NCBI GenBank assembly: GCA_023953775.1
Contig: JAMLJD010000006.1
Span: 1 to 64,000, forward strand
DNA: 64,000 nucleotides
Reading direction: 5' to 3'
DNA from: Rhizobiaceae bacterium
GTDB lineage: Bacteria > Pseudomonadota > Alphaproteobacteria > Rhizobiales > Rhizobiaceae
Shown piece after piece: positions 8,659 to 17,745 of the stretch. The notes below the pieces were generated by a model. The model ran no database searches and was not told the DNA's origin. It saw only the letters and a list, made by a program, of their open reading frames with translations. Position 1 is the first letter of the stretch; each line of letters starts with the position of its first letter. The position numbers were made by a program, and so were the translations under genes.

Positions 8659-8865
8659 ATGTGTACCGGAACGGTAAAATCCTATGACGGGCGCAAGGGC
8701 TTGGGTGTGATTACGCCAAACGGCGGCGGCAAGGACCTGATCGTCGATTTCAAGGCGCTGGATCGTGCCGGGCTCGGCGGCCTGACGAGCGGACAGATGC
8801 TCGAATTCGACGTGGAGACCGATCACTATGGCCGTGCTTTTGCCGTCGGTCTCAGGTTGGCGTGA
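8659..8865 (+). CDS. divergent cold-shock-domain protein
   Basis: A 68-residue single cold-shock domain. It begins MCTGTVKSYDGRKGLGVITP, where the usual KFFN..KGFGFI of RNA-binding motif 1 is altered (KSYDGRKGLGVI), removing aromatic RNA-stacking residues. The second motif (FVHIS in typical members) reads LIVDFKAL. It therefore probably binds nucleic acid poorly or differently. It lies just ahead of rpsU and a canonical cold-shock gene. Confidence 0.75.
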   Translation: MCTGTVKSYDGRKGLGVITPNGGGKDLIVDFKALDRAGLGGLTSGQMLEFDVETDHYGRAFAVGLRLA

Positions 8866-8924
8866 CTTTACCGGGCAAAGTGCCCTAACCGGCCGTCCGC
8901 GGCCACACGAACAAAGGAGACACA

Positions 8925-9167
8925 ATGCAGGTACTCGTACGAGACAACAACATCGACCAGGCGCTGCGCGTGCTGAAGAAGAAGCTGCAGCGCGAGGGCG
9001 TGTTCCGCGAGATGAAGGCTCGCCGCGCCTACGAGAAGCCGTCCGAGAAGCGCGCCCGCGAGAAGGGCGAAGCGGTTCGCCGCAACCGCAAGGCCGCCCG
9101 AAAACTGGCCCAGCGCGAGGGATTGCTGCCCGGCCCGAAACGCAAGCCGCGCCCCGGCGCGCGCTGA
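8925..9167 (+). CDS. rpsU: 30S ribosomal protein S21
   Basis: An 80-residue protein matching bS21: [20 protein letters not shown], then the basic central region [17 protein letters not shown] and an extended Lys/Arg-rich tail typical of alphaproteobacterial S21. AAGGAG is placed well ahead of the start. It sits between two cold-shock genes, a linkage that fits growth at low temperature; rhizobial genomes often carry several S21 copies, so this may not be the only one. Confidence 0.95.
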   Translation: MQVLVRDNNIDQALRVLKKKLQREGVFREMKARRAYEKPSEKRAREKGEAVRRNRKAARKLAQREGLLPGPKRKPRPGAR

Positions 9168-9388
9168 TCCGGCCAGGGCAGCGAAACGGGCATCGTGCCG
9201 CCTCATTTGCCCGGGACCTTGTTTCGGACACCGTTGAGGCCTATATAACGTCTATCGATCTTGCTTGTTGAACTTTGTTCCGGCGCCGTTTGCGCCATAG
9301 CGATCTTCCTCTCTCAAATCGATCTCAACCGGTTGCCACGCACCATGCGGGGCCGCCATCTTCTATGACCGATTGAAAGGATATCGTC

Positions 9389-9598
9389 ATGACAACTGGA
9401 ACCGTGAAGTTCTTCAATACCACCAAAGGCTTCGGCTTCATCACGCCCGATGACGGCGACCAGGACGCCTTCGTCCACATCTCCGCCGTCGAGCGGGCCG
9501 GCATGGGCACCATCGTCGAGGGGCAGAAGCTCAGCTACGAGCTCGTGCGCGATCCGAAGTCCGGCAAGAACGCGGCTGAAAACCTGCAAGCCGCGTAG
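9389..9598 (+). CDS. cold-shock protein (CspA family)
   Basis: A 69-residue canonical cold-shock protein with both RNA-binding motifs intact: VKFFNTTKGFGFITPDDG and DAFVHISAVERAGM. A long 5' leader (about 220 bases after rpsU) precedes it, as is common for thermoregulated csp mRNAs. An intrinsic terminator follows at 9661. Confidence 0.95.
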   Translation: MTTGTVKFFNTTKGFGFITPDDGDQDAFVHISAVERAGMGTIVEGQKLSYELVRDPKSGKNAAENLQAA

Positions 9599-9660
9599 AA
9601 ATTGTCTCCGATGGGTGACCACGGATGTACTGGCACCAATCGTAGAGACGATGAGGAGAG

Positions 9661-9684
9661 GTCGGGCTTGCGCCCGGCCTTTTT
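9661..9684 (+). terminator. intrinsic terminator after the cold-shock gene
   Basis: A 7-bp stem (GTCGGGC with GCCCGGC, one G-U pair, TTGC loop) is followed by CTTTTT. It lies 62 bases after the cold-shock stop and separates it from the next small genes. Confidence 0.8.
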
Positions 9685-9712
9685 GCTTTCTGACGGAGTG
9701 AAGGATACGACC

Positions 9713-9994
9713 ATGACCAGCATTGCTGCAGAGCGTGATCTGTCCCGGCCCGCCAGGTCGAAGGCGGAAACCAGGGCGGAGATCACCGATCGCACCGCGC
9801 GCGCCATTATCGATGCCGAGGCTGCGCGCCGCGATGCCAAGACGGAGAAACTGCGCCGGGCGCGCCTGGAGAACGAAGCGCGGGAAGCCGCAGCGCCGGT
9901 TTCCACAAAGGAGCGGCCCGTCAAGGCATCGAGATCGCGGCGAACGAAATCTGCTTTGGCCAAACGCATGGCGCGCAAGGATACATCCGCATGA
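9713..9994 (+). CDS. basic, Ala/Arg-rich small protein, 93 aa
   Basis: A highly charged protein (MTSIAAERDLSRPARSKAET at the start) predicted to be helical, with a Lys/Arg-rich C-terminus (ASRSRRTKSALAKRMARK). No family is recognised. GGAG lies upstream, and its stop overlaps the start of the next tiny membrane protein (ATGA), so the two are coupled. Confidence 0.6.
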   Translation: MTSIAAERDLSRPARSKAETRAEITDRTARAIIDAEAARRDAKTEKLRRARLENEAREAAAPVSTKERPVKASRSRRTKSALAKRMARKDTSA

Positions 9995-10104
9995 AGTATC
10001 TTGCCCGCTTGAGTGGGGACCCGGTGTTCTGGCTCTTTTTTCTCATGATCCTCACCATAGCGGGCACGGTGGTCTATGTGGTCCTGACCAGCATCACGTT
10101 TTGA
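9991..10104 (+). CDS. 37-residue single-pass membrane protein
   Basis: Its ATG overlaps the upstream stop (ATGA at 9991-9994). After MKYLARLSGDPV comes one long hydrophobic helix (FWLFFLMILTIAGTVVYVVL), then a short polar end. Such tiny membrane proteins are easily missed; function unknown. Confidence 0.55.
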   Translation: MKYLARLSGDPVFWLFFLMILTIAGTVVYVVLTSITF

Positions 10105-10127
10105 GCAGCGCATAGGGGATGGCGCAG

Positions 10128-10370
10128 ATGAGCAATATCTTCACGCTGCATACCGACAAACGCTGGAAGGCCGTCATCGAGTATCGCGGTGACGGCGAGA
10201 CGCAGATCGTAGAACACTATTTCGAGGAGATATCGGAGCTGCACCTCATTATAGAACGCGGTCCGGAGTGGAACCGCCTCGTTTGCTGCACCGTCACCCT
10301 CAACCGCGACGACAGCGATGAGGAAAACGATGATACACGCATGGTCTCTCCCAAGAAACGTCCGCACTAA
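10128..10370 (+). CDS. hypothetical protein, 80 aa
   Basis: A small acidic protein beginning MSNIFTLHTDKRWKAVIEYR. The start at 10128 is preferred over ATG 10119 because AGGGG (10114-10118) has normal spacing only to 10128. The sequence suggests an alternating beta pattern and ends in a polar tail (DDSDEENDD). Not recognised; possibly co-transcribed with the two small genes upstream. Confidence 0.55.
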   Translation: MSNIFTLHTDKRWKAVIEYRGDGETQIVEHYFEEISELHLIIERGPEWNRLVCCTVTLNRDDSDEENDDTRMVSPKKRPH

Positions 10371-10558
10371 CGATGTTGCTCATCGGGATGATGCCCGGGA
10401 ACGGGAGCGATTTTGTGTTTCAACACCGAACCGGAAAACGCAACGCGACTAAGCGATACGGACCTTTCAGCCTCAGGATAGGGCCAATCTGACTGACATG
10501 GTGGATTCGCATAACGCGCGACCCGGGAAGCGGCGCGCAAACAGGGTAGTGTGACCAA

Positions 10559-11603
10559 GTGACCGAACATGGCAAAACCAGCGCCTGCGCCGTTGTCGCG
10601 GCCCGGCCGGCCCGGGATTGGGCTGCACTGCTGGCGAGCTACAGGCGGCCAAGCAATGCTCGGGCGGCGATAGAACTGGCCATCACCGCGTTGCCCTTGA
10701 TGGCACTGTGGGTTCTCATGGAGGCGAGCCTCGAAATCGGTATCTGGCTGACGCTGGTGCTGGCCGTTCCTGCCGCTGGATTTCTCCTAAGGCTCTTCAT
10801 GATTCAGCACGATTGCGGCCACGGATCGTTCTTCCGTCAAAGGCGCCTGAATGACTGGGTTGGTCGCGCCATCGGCGTCATCACATTGACGCCCTATGCC
10901 GTCTGGAACCGCTCCCACGCGATGCACCATGCCGGCTCCGGGAACCTCGAACGTCGCGGACAAGGTGATATCACGACGCTTACAGTCCAGGAGTATGAGG
11001 CAAGCCCTGGCTGGGCAAAGCTCCGCTATCGCCTCTATCGTCAGCCCTTGGTCATGTTCGGCCTCGGGCCTTGCTTACGTATTCTTCCTGCAACACCGGT
11101 TGCCGATCGGATTCATGCGGCAGGGCTGGCAGCCATGGCTCAGCACCATGGGAACCAACGCAATGATTATCCTGCTGGCAGCAGGCGTCACCTGGTTTGT
11201 GGGGCTTGAGGCGTACCTCATCGTTTACCTGCCGGTGGCGCTTATCGCTGCGTCGATCGGGATATGGCTTTTCTTCGTGCAACATCAGTTCGAAGAGACA
11301 TCATGGGATGCCAAAGACGATTGGAACTGGCACGAGGCCGCGCTGCGCGGCAGTTCCCATCTCGATCTGCCATGGCTGCTGCGTTGGTTCACTGCCAATA
11401 TCGGCATCCATCACGTGCACCACCTTACCAGCCGCATTCCATTCTACAGGCTCCCGGAAGTCCTGCGTGATCACCCCGAATTGCGTAATGTCAGCCGCAT
11501 CACCCTCCTGGAGAGTCTCAGTTGCCTGCGCCTGACGTTATGGGACGAGACACAGCACCGCCTTGTATCGTTCCGGGAGGCCAAGTCGGCAGCTGGCGGA
11601 TGA
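10559..11603 (+). pseudogene. fatty acid desaturase, frameshifted
   Basis: A membrane di-iron desaturase with all three histidine boxes: HDCGHGSF, then SHAMHHAGSGNLERRG, and HHVHHLTSRIPFYRLPE near the C-terminus. Hydrophobic helices lie between the boxes, as in omega-6 (delta-12-type) enzymes. The first part reads in one frame to about 11065, the rest in the next frame; removing one G from the GGG at 11066-11068 restores a continuous protein of about 347 residues. So it is either a recent pseudogene or a one-base sequencing error. The start is GTG at 10559. Confidence 0.8.
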
Positions 11604-11883
11604 GGGCATCCCTGAGCCTGGCGGTGACATGATCCTAGCATCGGCAACATCCCATATGGATGTGGTCGCGTTGGGCCTCAATTGGAACGCATCCGTCGTG
11701 CATAAGGGCGTTCGATGGTTTGGCCGGTATGGCTTCTCCGCAGTGTCAGTTGCTCCCGGCCCTTCAGATCCTCGGCAGCGAGCCCAATCAGCACCCGAAA
11801 CCAGACATTTTCCTCACGGCCCCGTTAGCCCACCACGCTCGCTTATCCTCCAGGCGGCCAATGGTGGCCGAAGGAGTATGGAT

Positions 11884-12516
11884 ATGGGTATAGCACAGTA
11901 CGATCCTGCCGCGCTCGGCAGGCCTGCATGGAACGCCGGACGAAAAGTCGGCGTCAAGAAACCCCTGAAGCAGCGCCAAATCTGGGCGATCCGCTTCTTT
12001 CTCGATCGCGAGGGGCGAATGCGTGATCGCGCTTTGTTTGATCTCGCCATCGACAGCAAGCTTCGGGGCTGCGATCTCGTCATGATCAAGATCGGCACGC
12101 TGGTTTCGGGACAGTCGATCCGGACCCGTGCCATGGTGGTCCAGCAGAAAACTGGTCGCCCGGTTCAGTTCGAAGTCACGGCTGACGTGAGAGCGAGTTT
12201 GCTCGCCTGGCTGGAGCGAAGGGGTGGAACGATTGACGACTACGCTTTCCCCAGCCGCGTCGATCCCGCCGGCCACCTGAGCACCCGGCAATATGCAAGA
12301 CTGGTCGATGAATGGGTGACCGCAATTGGTTTACGGCGGGAAGATTATGGCACCCATTCGCTGCGTCGGACCAAGGCGGCGATGATCTACAAGGCGACCG
12401 GCAATCTCCGTGCAATCCAGATTCTGCTTGGTCATAGTAAGATCGAGAACACGGTCCGATACCTAGGCGTAGACATCGAGGATGCCCTTGAGTTGGCAGA
12501 GCACACCGAAATCTGA
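11884..12516 (+). CDS. short tyrosine recombinase (phage-integrase family)
   Basis: A 210-residue protein made almost only of the catalytic domain; the usual N-terminal core-binding domain is missing, as in a known group of short alphaproteobacterial integrases. Visible catalytic positions: Arg in SKLRGCDL, HSLRRTKAAM (His-x-x-Arg), LLGHS (His) and the nucleophile Tyr in TVRYLGVD. GAAGGAG at 11870-11876 favours the ATG at 11884 over 11878. Likely a relic or helper of integrative DNA; no attachment site was recognised. Confidence 0.85.
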   Translation: MGIAQYDPAALGRPAWNAGRKVGVKKPLKQRQIWAIRFFLDREGRMRDRALFDLAIDSKLRGCDLVMIKIGTLVSGQSIRTRAMVVQQKTGRPVQFEVTADVRASLLAWLERRGGTIDDYAFPSRVDPAGHLSTRQYARLVDEWVTAIGLRREDYGTHSLRRTKAAMIYKATGNLRAIQILLGHSKIENTVRYLGVDIEDALELAEHTEI

Positions 12517-12678
12517 CCTTGTGCGGCTCCGTTTCGGCGGGGCCGTACTCTATTCAAGTGCTGCCATGTTCGGATTGCTGCCGCGCCGCTTCGCGCCGCC
12601 AAGGCGGTCGTTCGTGATCGGTAGCGCTCATCCCAATAGCTGCCATTCGCTGCTAATGGCGAAGATCCTAGAGGAGCA

Positions 12679-14199
12679 GATTTTGATGAAAAAGGCGCCT
12701 TATTGAGGGCACGTTGCGCTGATTCAGTTTCTCAAGTGATTTGGGAGACTGAAGTCGATGATGGGATCGCGCAAGGAATGTCAGGCGGCGTTGTTTTACG
12801 AGTTCAATCTCGAAGATCATGTCCCGGCGGATCACCTGCTTCGATCAATAGACCGGTTCATTGATCTGTCGGACATCCGGACACACCTTCGCCCCTTCTA
12901 CAGCGATATTGGCCGACCATCGGTCGATCCTGAACTGATGATCAGGATGCTTCTGATTGGATACATTATGGGTATCCGGTCGGAACGGCGGTTATGCGAG
13001 GAAGTCCATCTGAACCTGGCCTATCGATGGTTCTGCCGGTTGGACCTGGGTGACGTTGTTCCGGATCAATCGACGTTTTCGAAGAACCGGCACGGACGTT
13101 TCCGTGAGAGCGATTTATTCCGGCAGCTGTTTGAGAGCGTCGTTGCCCGCTGCATTGAGGAGGGGTTGGTTGGCGGCGATGTGTTTGCCGCTGATGCCAG
13201 CATCATACGGGCCGATGCCAACAAGCAGAACTCGACACCGAAGGAAGAATGGGACCCGACGGCACTCGATCCGGAGGCTGTTCCACGGGCGGTCAAAGAG
13301 TATCTGGACGTGCTGGACGAAGCTGCCTTTGGTGCCGCCAGCGAAGTCAAACCGAAGTTCACCTCGCACAGCGATCCGGCCTCGCAATGGACGGGTGCAC
13401 TCAAAGGTCCGGCGTTCTTTGCTTACGCAGACAATTATCTTATCGACACCGACAATGCGATTATTGTGGATGTCGAGGCCAGTCGGGCCATCCGGCAGGC
13501 GGAAGTCGGCGCAACGCGCACGATGATCCAGAGAACGCGAGACAGGTTTGGCCTCTACCCGGAGATACTCGCTGCCGATCAGGCTTACGGGTCGGCTGAG
13601 AACCTCAACTGGCTTCTGGAAGAGGAAGGTATCCTGCCGCACATTCCTGTCTTCGATAAGTCGAAGCGCCTGGACGGGTCGTTCCCAAACACCGCTTTCG
13701 TCTTCAACCGTGAAGCAGACGAATATGCCTGTCCCGGCGGTAATCGGCTGAAGAAGTATTGGCGCAAGATGACCAAACCGCGATCCGGGATCAGCAAGGA
13801 TGGCTTCATCCGCTACTATGCCCGCAAGGGCGACTGTTCAGCTTGCGCTCTCAAGCCTCAATGCACGCCCAACCAGCCAGCCCGAAAAATTGCCCGGCAT
13901 GTCTATGAAGGTGCGCGTGATCTGGCCCGCGAGATCGCCACGACCGATGCTTACGTCGATACACAGCGGCGGCGAAAGAAGGTCGAGATGCTATTCGCGC
14001 ATCTCAAACGCATTCTCAAGCTCGACCGACTACGACTTCGAGGACCAAATGGGGCCAGAGACGAGTTCCACCTCGCCGCAACTGCCCAAAATCTCCGCAA
14101 ACTTGCAAAACTCATTCCGCAAACAGCATGAAAACCGAGTGGGACACCATTCGTTCGCATTCTAGCGGCGACTGAAACAAAGCCTTTTTCATCAAAATC
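12679..14199 (+). mobile_element. complete IS1182-type insertion sequence
   Basis: The 1,521-bp element is bounded by perfect 18-bp inverted repeats (GATTTTGATGAAAAAGGC at 12679-12696, its complement at 14182-14199). The flanking AGCA at 12675-12678 and AGCA at 14200-14203 form a 4-bp target duplication. It carries one intact transposase gene. It landed between the tyrosine recombinase and the asnB operon. Confidence 0.9.
12758..14131 (+). CDS. IS1182 family transposase
   Basis: A 457-residue DDE transposase. The N-terminal DUF772-like domain contains HLLRSIDRFIDLSDIR and RMLLIGYIMGIRSERRLCEE; the catalytic region carries DASIIRADANK, then AADQAYGSAEN; a C-terminal cysteine motif (GDCSACALKPQCT) and RRRKKVEMLFAHLKRILKLD follow. 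The frame is uninterrupted, so the element may be active. Confidence 0.95.
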   Translation: MMGSRKECQAALFYEFNLEDHVPADHLLRSIDRFIDLSDIRTHLRPFYSDIGRPSVDPELMIRMLLIGYIMGIRSERRLCEEVHLNLAYRWFCRLDLGDVVPDQSTFSKNRHGRFRESDLFRQLFESVVARCIEEGLVGGDVFAADASIIRADANKQNSTPKEEWDPTALDPEAVPRAVKEYLDVLDEAAFGAASEVKPKFTSHSDPASQWTGALKGPAFFAYADNYLIDTDNAIIVDVEASRAIRQAEVGATRTMIQRTRDRFGLYPEILAADQAYGSAENLNWLLEEEGILPHIPVFDKSKRLDGSFPNTAFVFNREADEYACPGGNRLKKYWRKMTKPRSGISKDGFIRYYARKGDCSACALKPQCTPNQPARKIARHVYEGARDLAREIATTDAYVDTQRRRKKVEMLFAHLKRILKLDRLRLRGPNGARDEFHLAATAQNLRKLAKLIPQTA

Positions 14200-14401
14200 A
14201 GCAGAAAGCAGTCATCGGAGGTATCTTATCAAAAAAAGCGATTTGGGATGGGACATGGCTCGCTCCAGTCTCAAGCGGCATATTGCCGCTCCTGCAGCCA
14301 GCTAAGCGAAACTTTACCGTGTTGCCCTATGCAGTTGCAGTTGCCGGTTTGTGCGCTGGATGCAGCGTACCGACCGGCTCTGGCATGACGGGACCAGGCA
14401 T

Positions 14402-15514
14402 GTGTCACAGGTAAGGCCATTCGAACATGACGACGCCCCGGCGGTGGCGGAGATGTTCCTGCGCATCCTGCGCCATGAATCCTCGGCCGATGGCGGCGCG
14501 GCGCTCGCGGCCTATCTCGGCGATCTTTTCTGTGGACCTCTCGGACATGACGGGGATATCGTTTCCCGCGTTCACGTGGCGGAAGACGGCCGGCTGAACG
14601 GCTTCATCGGGGTTCTCCCCGAGGCCATGGAACTGGGCCGCGAGCACCTGCGCGCCGCCATCTGCACCACCTGGATGGTCGACGATCACGAGGCCGAACC
14701 CTTCGCCGGCGCGCGTCTGCTGAAAGCCGTTCTGTCCGGCCCGCAGGACCTGTCCTTCAGCGAGACGTCCAACGACCTTTCGACGGCGATGTGGCGCCGC
14801 ATGGGCGCTCATGTATTGGCCTCCTACAGTTTGGAATATCTGCGGGTCATCCGCCCGGCCGCCTTTGTCACGCGCATGGCCGCCAACCGCTTCGGCCTCC
14901 TGGGGGCATTTACGCCGCTGGCCCGGCTGGCCGACCGCGCGGCGGGTGCCGGCGCAAACCGCCTGTCCTGGGCGGGCTACCGGCCGTGTCCCGGCAAGGC
15001 GGATGCGCTCGCCGAGACCGTGCCGGACGAGGATGAGCTTGCCGCCGCCATCCGGGAACTGGTGGTGCATCATCCCCTGCATCCGCGCTGGAGCAACGAA
15101 CAGCTTGCGCGCATGCTCGCTCATGCCCGCGTCAAGGCCAAGCATGGCGCGCGCGTCCAGCGCATCCTGCACACCCGTGGTGGCAAGCTTGCCGGCCTCT
15201 TCGTCTATTATGGCGACAGCGGCGGCATCGGCCGGGTGATGCAGGTCATGGCCGCGCCCGGCATGGAAGGGCTGGTGCTGGAACGCCTGCTCGCCGATAC
15301 CCATGCGCGCGGTCTTGCCGCCATTCGCGGCCGCACCCAGCCGGCGCTGCTCGACGCCATGCTCGACCGCAAGTTCGCCTTCCTGCATGCCTCGTCCACC
15401 GTGTTCCATTCCTCCAGGCCGGAACTGGCGGATGCCGCCACGCAGGGCCGCGCCTTTCTCAACGGCCTGTCGGGCGAGAGCTGGACGCGGCTCATCGGCG
15501 ACCGCTTCGATTGA
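14402..15514 (+). CDS. GNAT-like acyltransferase
   Basis: About 370 residues. An N-terminal GNAT-like domain (VRPFEHDDAPAVAEMFLRIL, then VAEDGRLNGFIGVLPEAMEL) is followed by a second region with LFVYYGDSGGIGRVMQVMA, which resembles the C-terminal half of duplicated GNAT proteins. The GTG at 14402 places the family-like VRPF motif at the N-terminus; an upstream in-frame GTG at 14351 is possible. It is the first gene of the asnB-acp-ligase-nadE unit and may transfer the acyl group carried by the acyl carrier protein. Confidence 0.7.
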   Translation: MSQVRPFEHDDAPAVAEMFLRILRHESSADGGAALAAYLGDLFCGPLGHDGDIVSRVHVAEDGRLNGFIGVLPEAMELGREHLRAAICTTWMVDDHEAEPFAGARLLKAVLSGPQDLSFSETSNDLSTAMWRRMGAHVLASYSLEYLRVIRPAAFVTRMAANRFGLLGAFTPLARLADRAAGAGANRLSWAGYRPCPGKADALAETVPDEDELAAAIRELVVHHPLHPRWSNEQLARMLAHARVKAKHGARVQRILHTRGGKLAGLFVYYGDSGGIGRVMQVMAAPGMEGLVLERLLADTHARGLAAIRGRTQPALLDAMLDRKFAFLHASSTVFHSSRPELADAATQGRAFLNGLSGESWTRLIGDRFD

Positions 15515-15530
15515 CGGGCGGGCGAGCGCG

Positions 15531-17468
15531 ATGTGCGGCATAGCAGGCTTTCTCGGCTCTACTGTTTCGCCCAATGCGGCGCCGGCGTTGCTGCAACGCA
15601 TGGCCGCCACGCTCGGCCATCGCGGACCGGACGAAAAGGGCACGCATGCGGCGCCCGGCATCGGGCTTGCCCATGCGCGGCTTTCCGTCGTCGGCCTCGC
15701 CGACGGCCAGCAGCCCATGGCCGATGCAAGTGGCGATCTGGTCATCTCGTATAATGGCGAGATCTTCAATTATGTCGAGCTGCGCGAGCGCCTGCAGGCG
15801 CGCGGGCGGCGCTTTGCGACCGGCAGCGACACGGAGGTGATCCTTCATCTCTATGACGAGATGGGTACGGCCTGCCTCGATGAACTCAACGGGGATTTCG
15901 CCTTCGCGCTGTGGGATGCGCGGCGCCAGAGCCTGTGGCTGGCGCGCGACCGCATGGGCGTGCGTCCGCTCTATTACACGGATATCGGCGGCACGCTGTT
16001 CTTCGCCTCCGAGGTCAAGGCGCTGATGCAGGTGCCGGGCTTCGCGGCAAACCTCGATCCTGTCGCGCTTGATCAGGTCTTCACGCTTTGGGCGCCGATT
16101 GCCCCGCGCACGGCGTTCAAGGGCGTCAGCGAACTGCCGCCCGGACACATGATGATCGCGCAGGGGCACGAGCGCATGGTGCGCCCGTGGTGGCGGTTGG
16201 AATTTCCCCGCGATGGCGAGTTCGAGACCCCGGTGGACCCGGTGGGTGAACTCGGCGCGTTGCTGGAAGACGCCACGCGTATCCGACTGCGCGCCGACGT
16301 GCCGGTCGGCGCCTATCTTTCGGGCGGGCTCGATTCCTCGCTCGTCACCGCCCTTGCCGCGCGGCTGGCGCCGGGGTGCCTCGAGACCTTCTCGGTCGGT
16401 TTCCGCTCCGCCGAGCACGACGAAAGCCGCTGGCAGGCTGAGGTGGCGGAAAGGCTCGGCGTCGCGAACCATCGCGTATTCTGCGGGGAGGAGGAAATCG
16501 CCGCCGATTTCCCCGCCATCGTTGCGCATGCCGAATGCCCCGTCCTGCGCACCGCGCCTGCGCCGCTCTACAGGCTGGCCGGGCTCGTTCGCGGCAACGG
16601 CATGAAGGTGGCGCTGACCGGCGAGGGAGCCGACGAGGTTTTCGCCGGTTACGACATCTTCCGCGAAGCCGCCGTGCGGCGCTTTTGCGCCCGCCAGCCG
16701 GGTTCGGTGCGCCGGCCCCTGTTGTTCCAGCGACTCTATCCCTATCTGCCGCAATTGCAGCGCCAGAGCGCCGACTATCTCGCCCGTTTCTTCTCTGCCG
16801 GCGCGGATGAGCTCACCGATCCGCTGTTCTCGCACCGTCCGCGCTTCCGCTCCACCACGGCGGCGAAGCTCTTCTATTCCCCAGCGCTGAAAGACACGCT
16901 CGGCACCTATGACGCGGCGGCCGACCTCGCCGCGCAACTGCCTGCGGATTTCGGCCGCTGGCATCCGCTCAACCAGGCGCAATATCTCGAAACCCGCTTC
17001 CTGCTGCCCGGCTACATCCTCTCCAGCCAGGGCGACAGGGTGATGATGGCGCATGGCGTGGAGGGCCGGTTTCCGTTTCTCGATCACCGCGTCGTCGCTT
17101 TCGCCGCCGGACTTCATCCGGGCCTCAAACTGCGCGGTCTGAAAGAGAAATTTATCCTGAAACAGGCGGCACGCGGCCTGGTGCCGGATGCGGTCGTCGA
17201 CCGCCCCAAGCAACCCTATCGTGCGCCTGACAGCCAGACATTCTCAGTTCCCGCCGCCAGGCCCGTGGTGGACGCGGCGCTTTCCGACAGCGCGCTGGTC
17301 GAGGCGGGCTTGTTCAACTGCAAGATGGTGGAGAAGCTGAAATGCAAGGCGCTTAACGGAAGGGCAACCAGCTTCAAGGACAATACGGCCTTCATGGGCG
17401 TTCTCTCGACGCAGCTGTGGCACCGGACCTTTGCCGCAGGCCAGCCGCGCCGAACGAAAACAGGGTGA
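15531..17468 (+). CDS. asnB: asparagine synthase (glutamine-hydrolysing) family protein
   Basis: 645 residues, the usual AsnB length. Cys2 of MCGIAGF is the glutaminase nucleophile, supported by RHGPDE-type GHRGPDEKG and SYNGEIFNY. The synthetase domain carries the ATP-pyrophosphatase loop YLSGGLDSSLV (about residue 264) and LTGEGADEVFAGYD. The start at 15531 is fixed by the required Met-Cys N-terminus. It lies 16 bases after the GNAT gene and 12 before an acyl carrier protein gene. In such settings AsnB homologues often amidate a pathway intermediate rather than making free asparagine; that role is inferred from context. Confidence 0.93.
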   Translation: MCGIAGFLGSTVSPNAAPALLQRMAATLGHRGPDEKGTHAAPGIGLAHARLSVVGLADGQQPMADASGDLVISYNGEIFNYVELRERLQARGRRFATGSDTEVILHLYDEMGTACLDELNGDFAFALWDARRQSLWLARDRMGVRPLYYTDIGGTLFFASEVKALMQVPGFAANLDPVALDQVFTLWAPIAPRTAFKGVSELPPGHMMIAQGHERMVRPWWRLEFPRDGEFETPVDPVGELGALLEDATRIRLRADVPVGAYLSGGLDSSLVTALAARLAPGCLETFSVGFRSAEHDESRWQAEVAERLGVANHRVFCGEEEIAADFPAIVAHAECPVLRTAPAPLYRLAGLVRGNGMKVALTGEGADEVFAGYDIFREAAVRRFCARQPGSVRRPLLFQRLYPYLPQLQRQSADYLARFFSAGADELTDPLFSHRPRFRSTTAAKLFYSPALKDTLGTYDAAADLAAQLPADFGRWHPLNQAQYLETRFLLPGYILSSQGDRVMMAHGVEGRFPFLDHRVVAFAAGLHPGLKLRGLKEKFILKQAARGLVPDAVVDRPKQPYRAPDSQTFSVPAARPVVDAALSDSALVEAGLFNCKMVEKLKCKALNGRATSFKDNTAFMGVLSTQLWHRTFAAGQPRRTKTG

Positions 17469-17480
17469 GAACCAGACAAT

Positions 17481-17735
17481 ATGTCTGATGTAGTGCAAAC
17501 AAGAATCCGCGATTTCATTGTCGAGAACTTCCTGTTCGGTGACGACAGTCAGCCTTTGCCCGGCGATCTTTCGTTGATTGAAAGCGACATGGTCGATTCC
17601 ACCGGCATCCTCGAACTGGTCGGCTTTCTCGAAGAGGCCTTCGGGCTGACGGTCGCCGATGCCGACATCGTGCCGGCCAACCTCGATTCCATCGACCGGA
17701 TCGCCGCCTTCATCGAACGCAAGAAGGCGGCCTGA
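17481..17735 (+). CDS. acyl carrier protein
   Basis: An 84-residue carrier protein. The phosphopantetheine site is Ser40 in ESDMVDSTGILELV, an Asp-Ser-Thr version of the usual Asp-Ser-Leu. The helix II/III region FLEEAFGLTVADADIVPANL is standard. It is a dedicated carrier next to an adenylating ligase rather than the housekeeping AcpP, which normally sits among fatty-acid genes. Confidence 0.92.
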   Translation: MSDVVQTRIRDFIVENFLFGDDSQPLPGDLSLIESDMVDSTGILELVGFLEEAFGLTVADADIVPANLDSIDRIAAFIERKKAA

Positions 17736-17745
17736 AAGCGCGGCG

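Noticed and set aside
15492-17213. Long open frame opposite asnB
   Set aside because: GC-rich antisense shadow; asnB has complete catalytic motifs on the plus strand.
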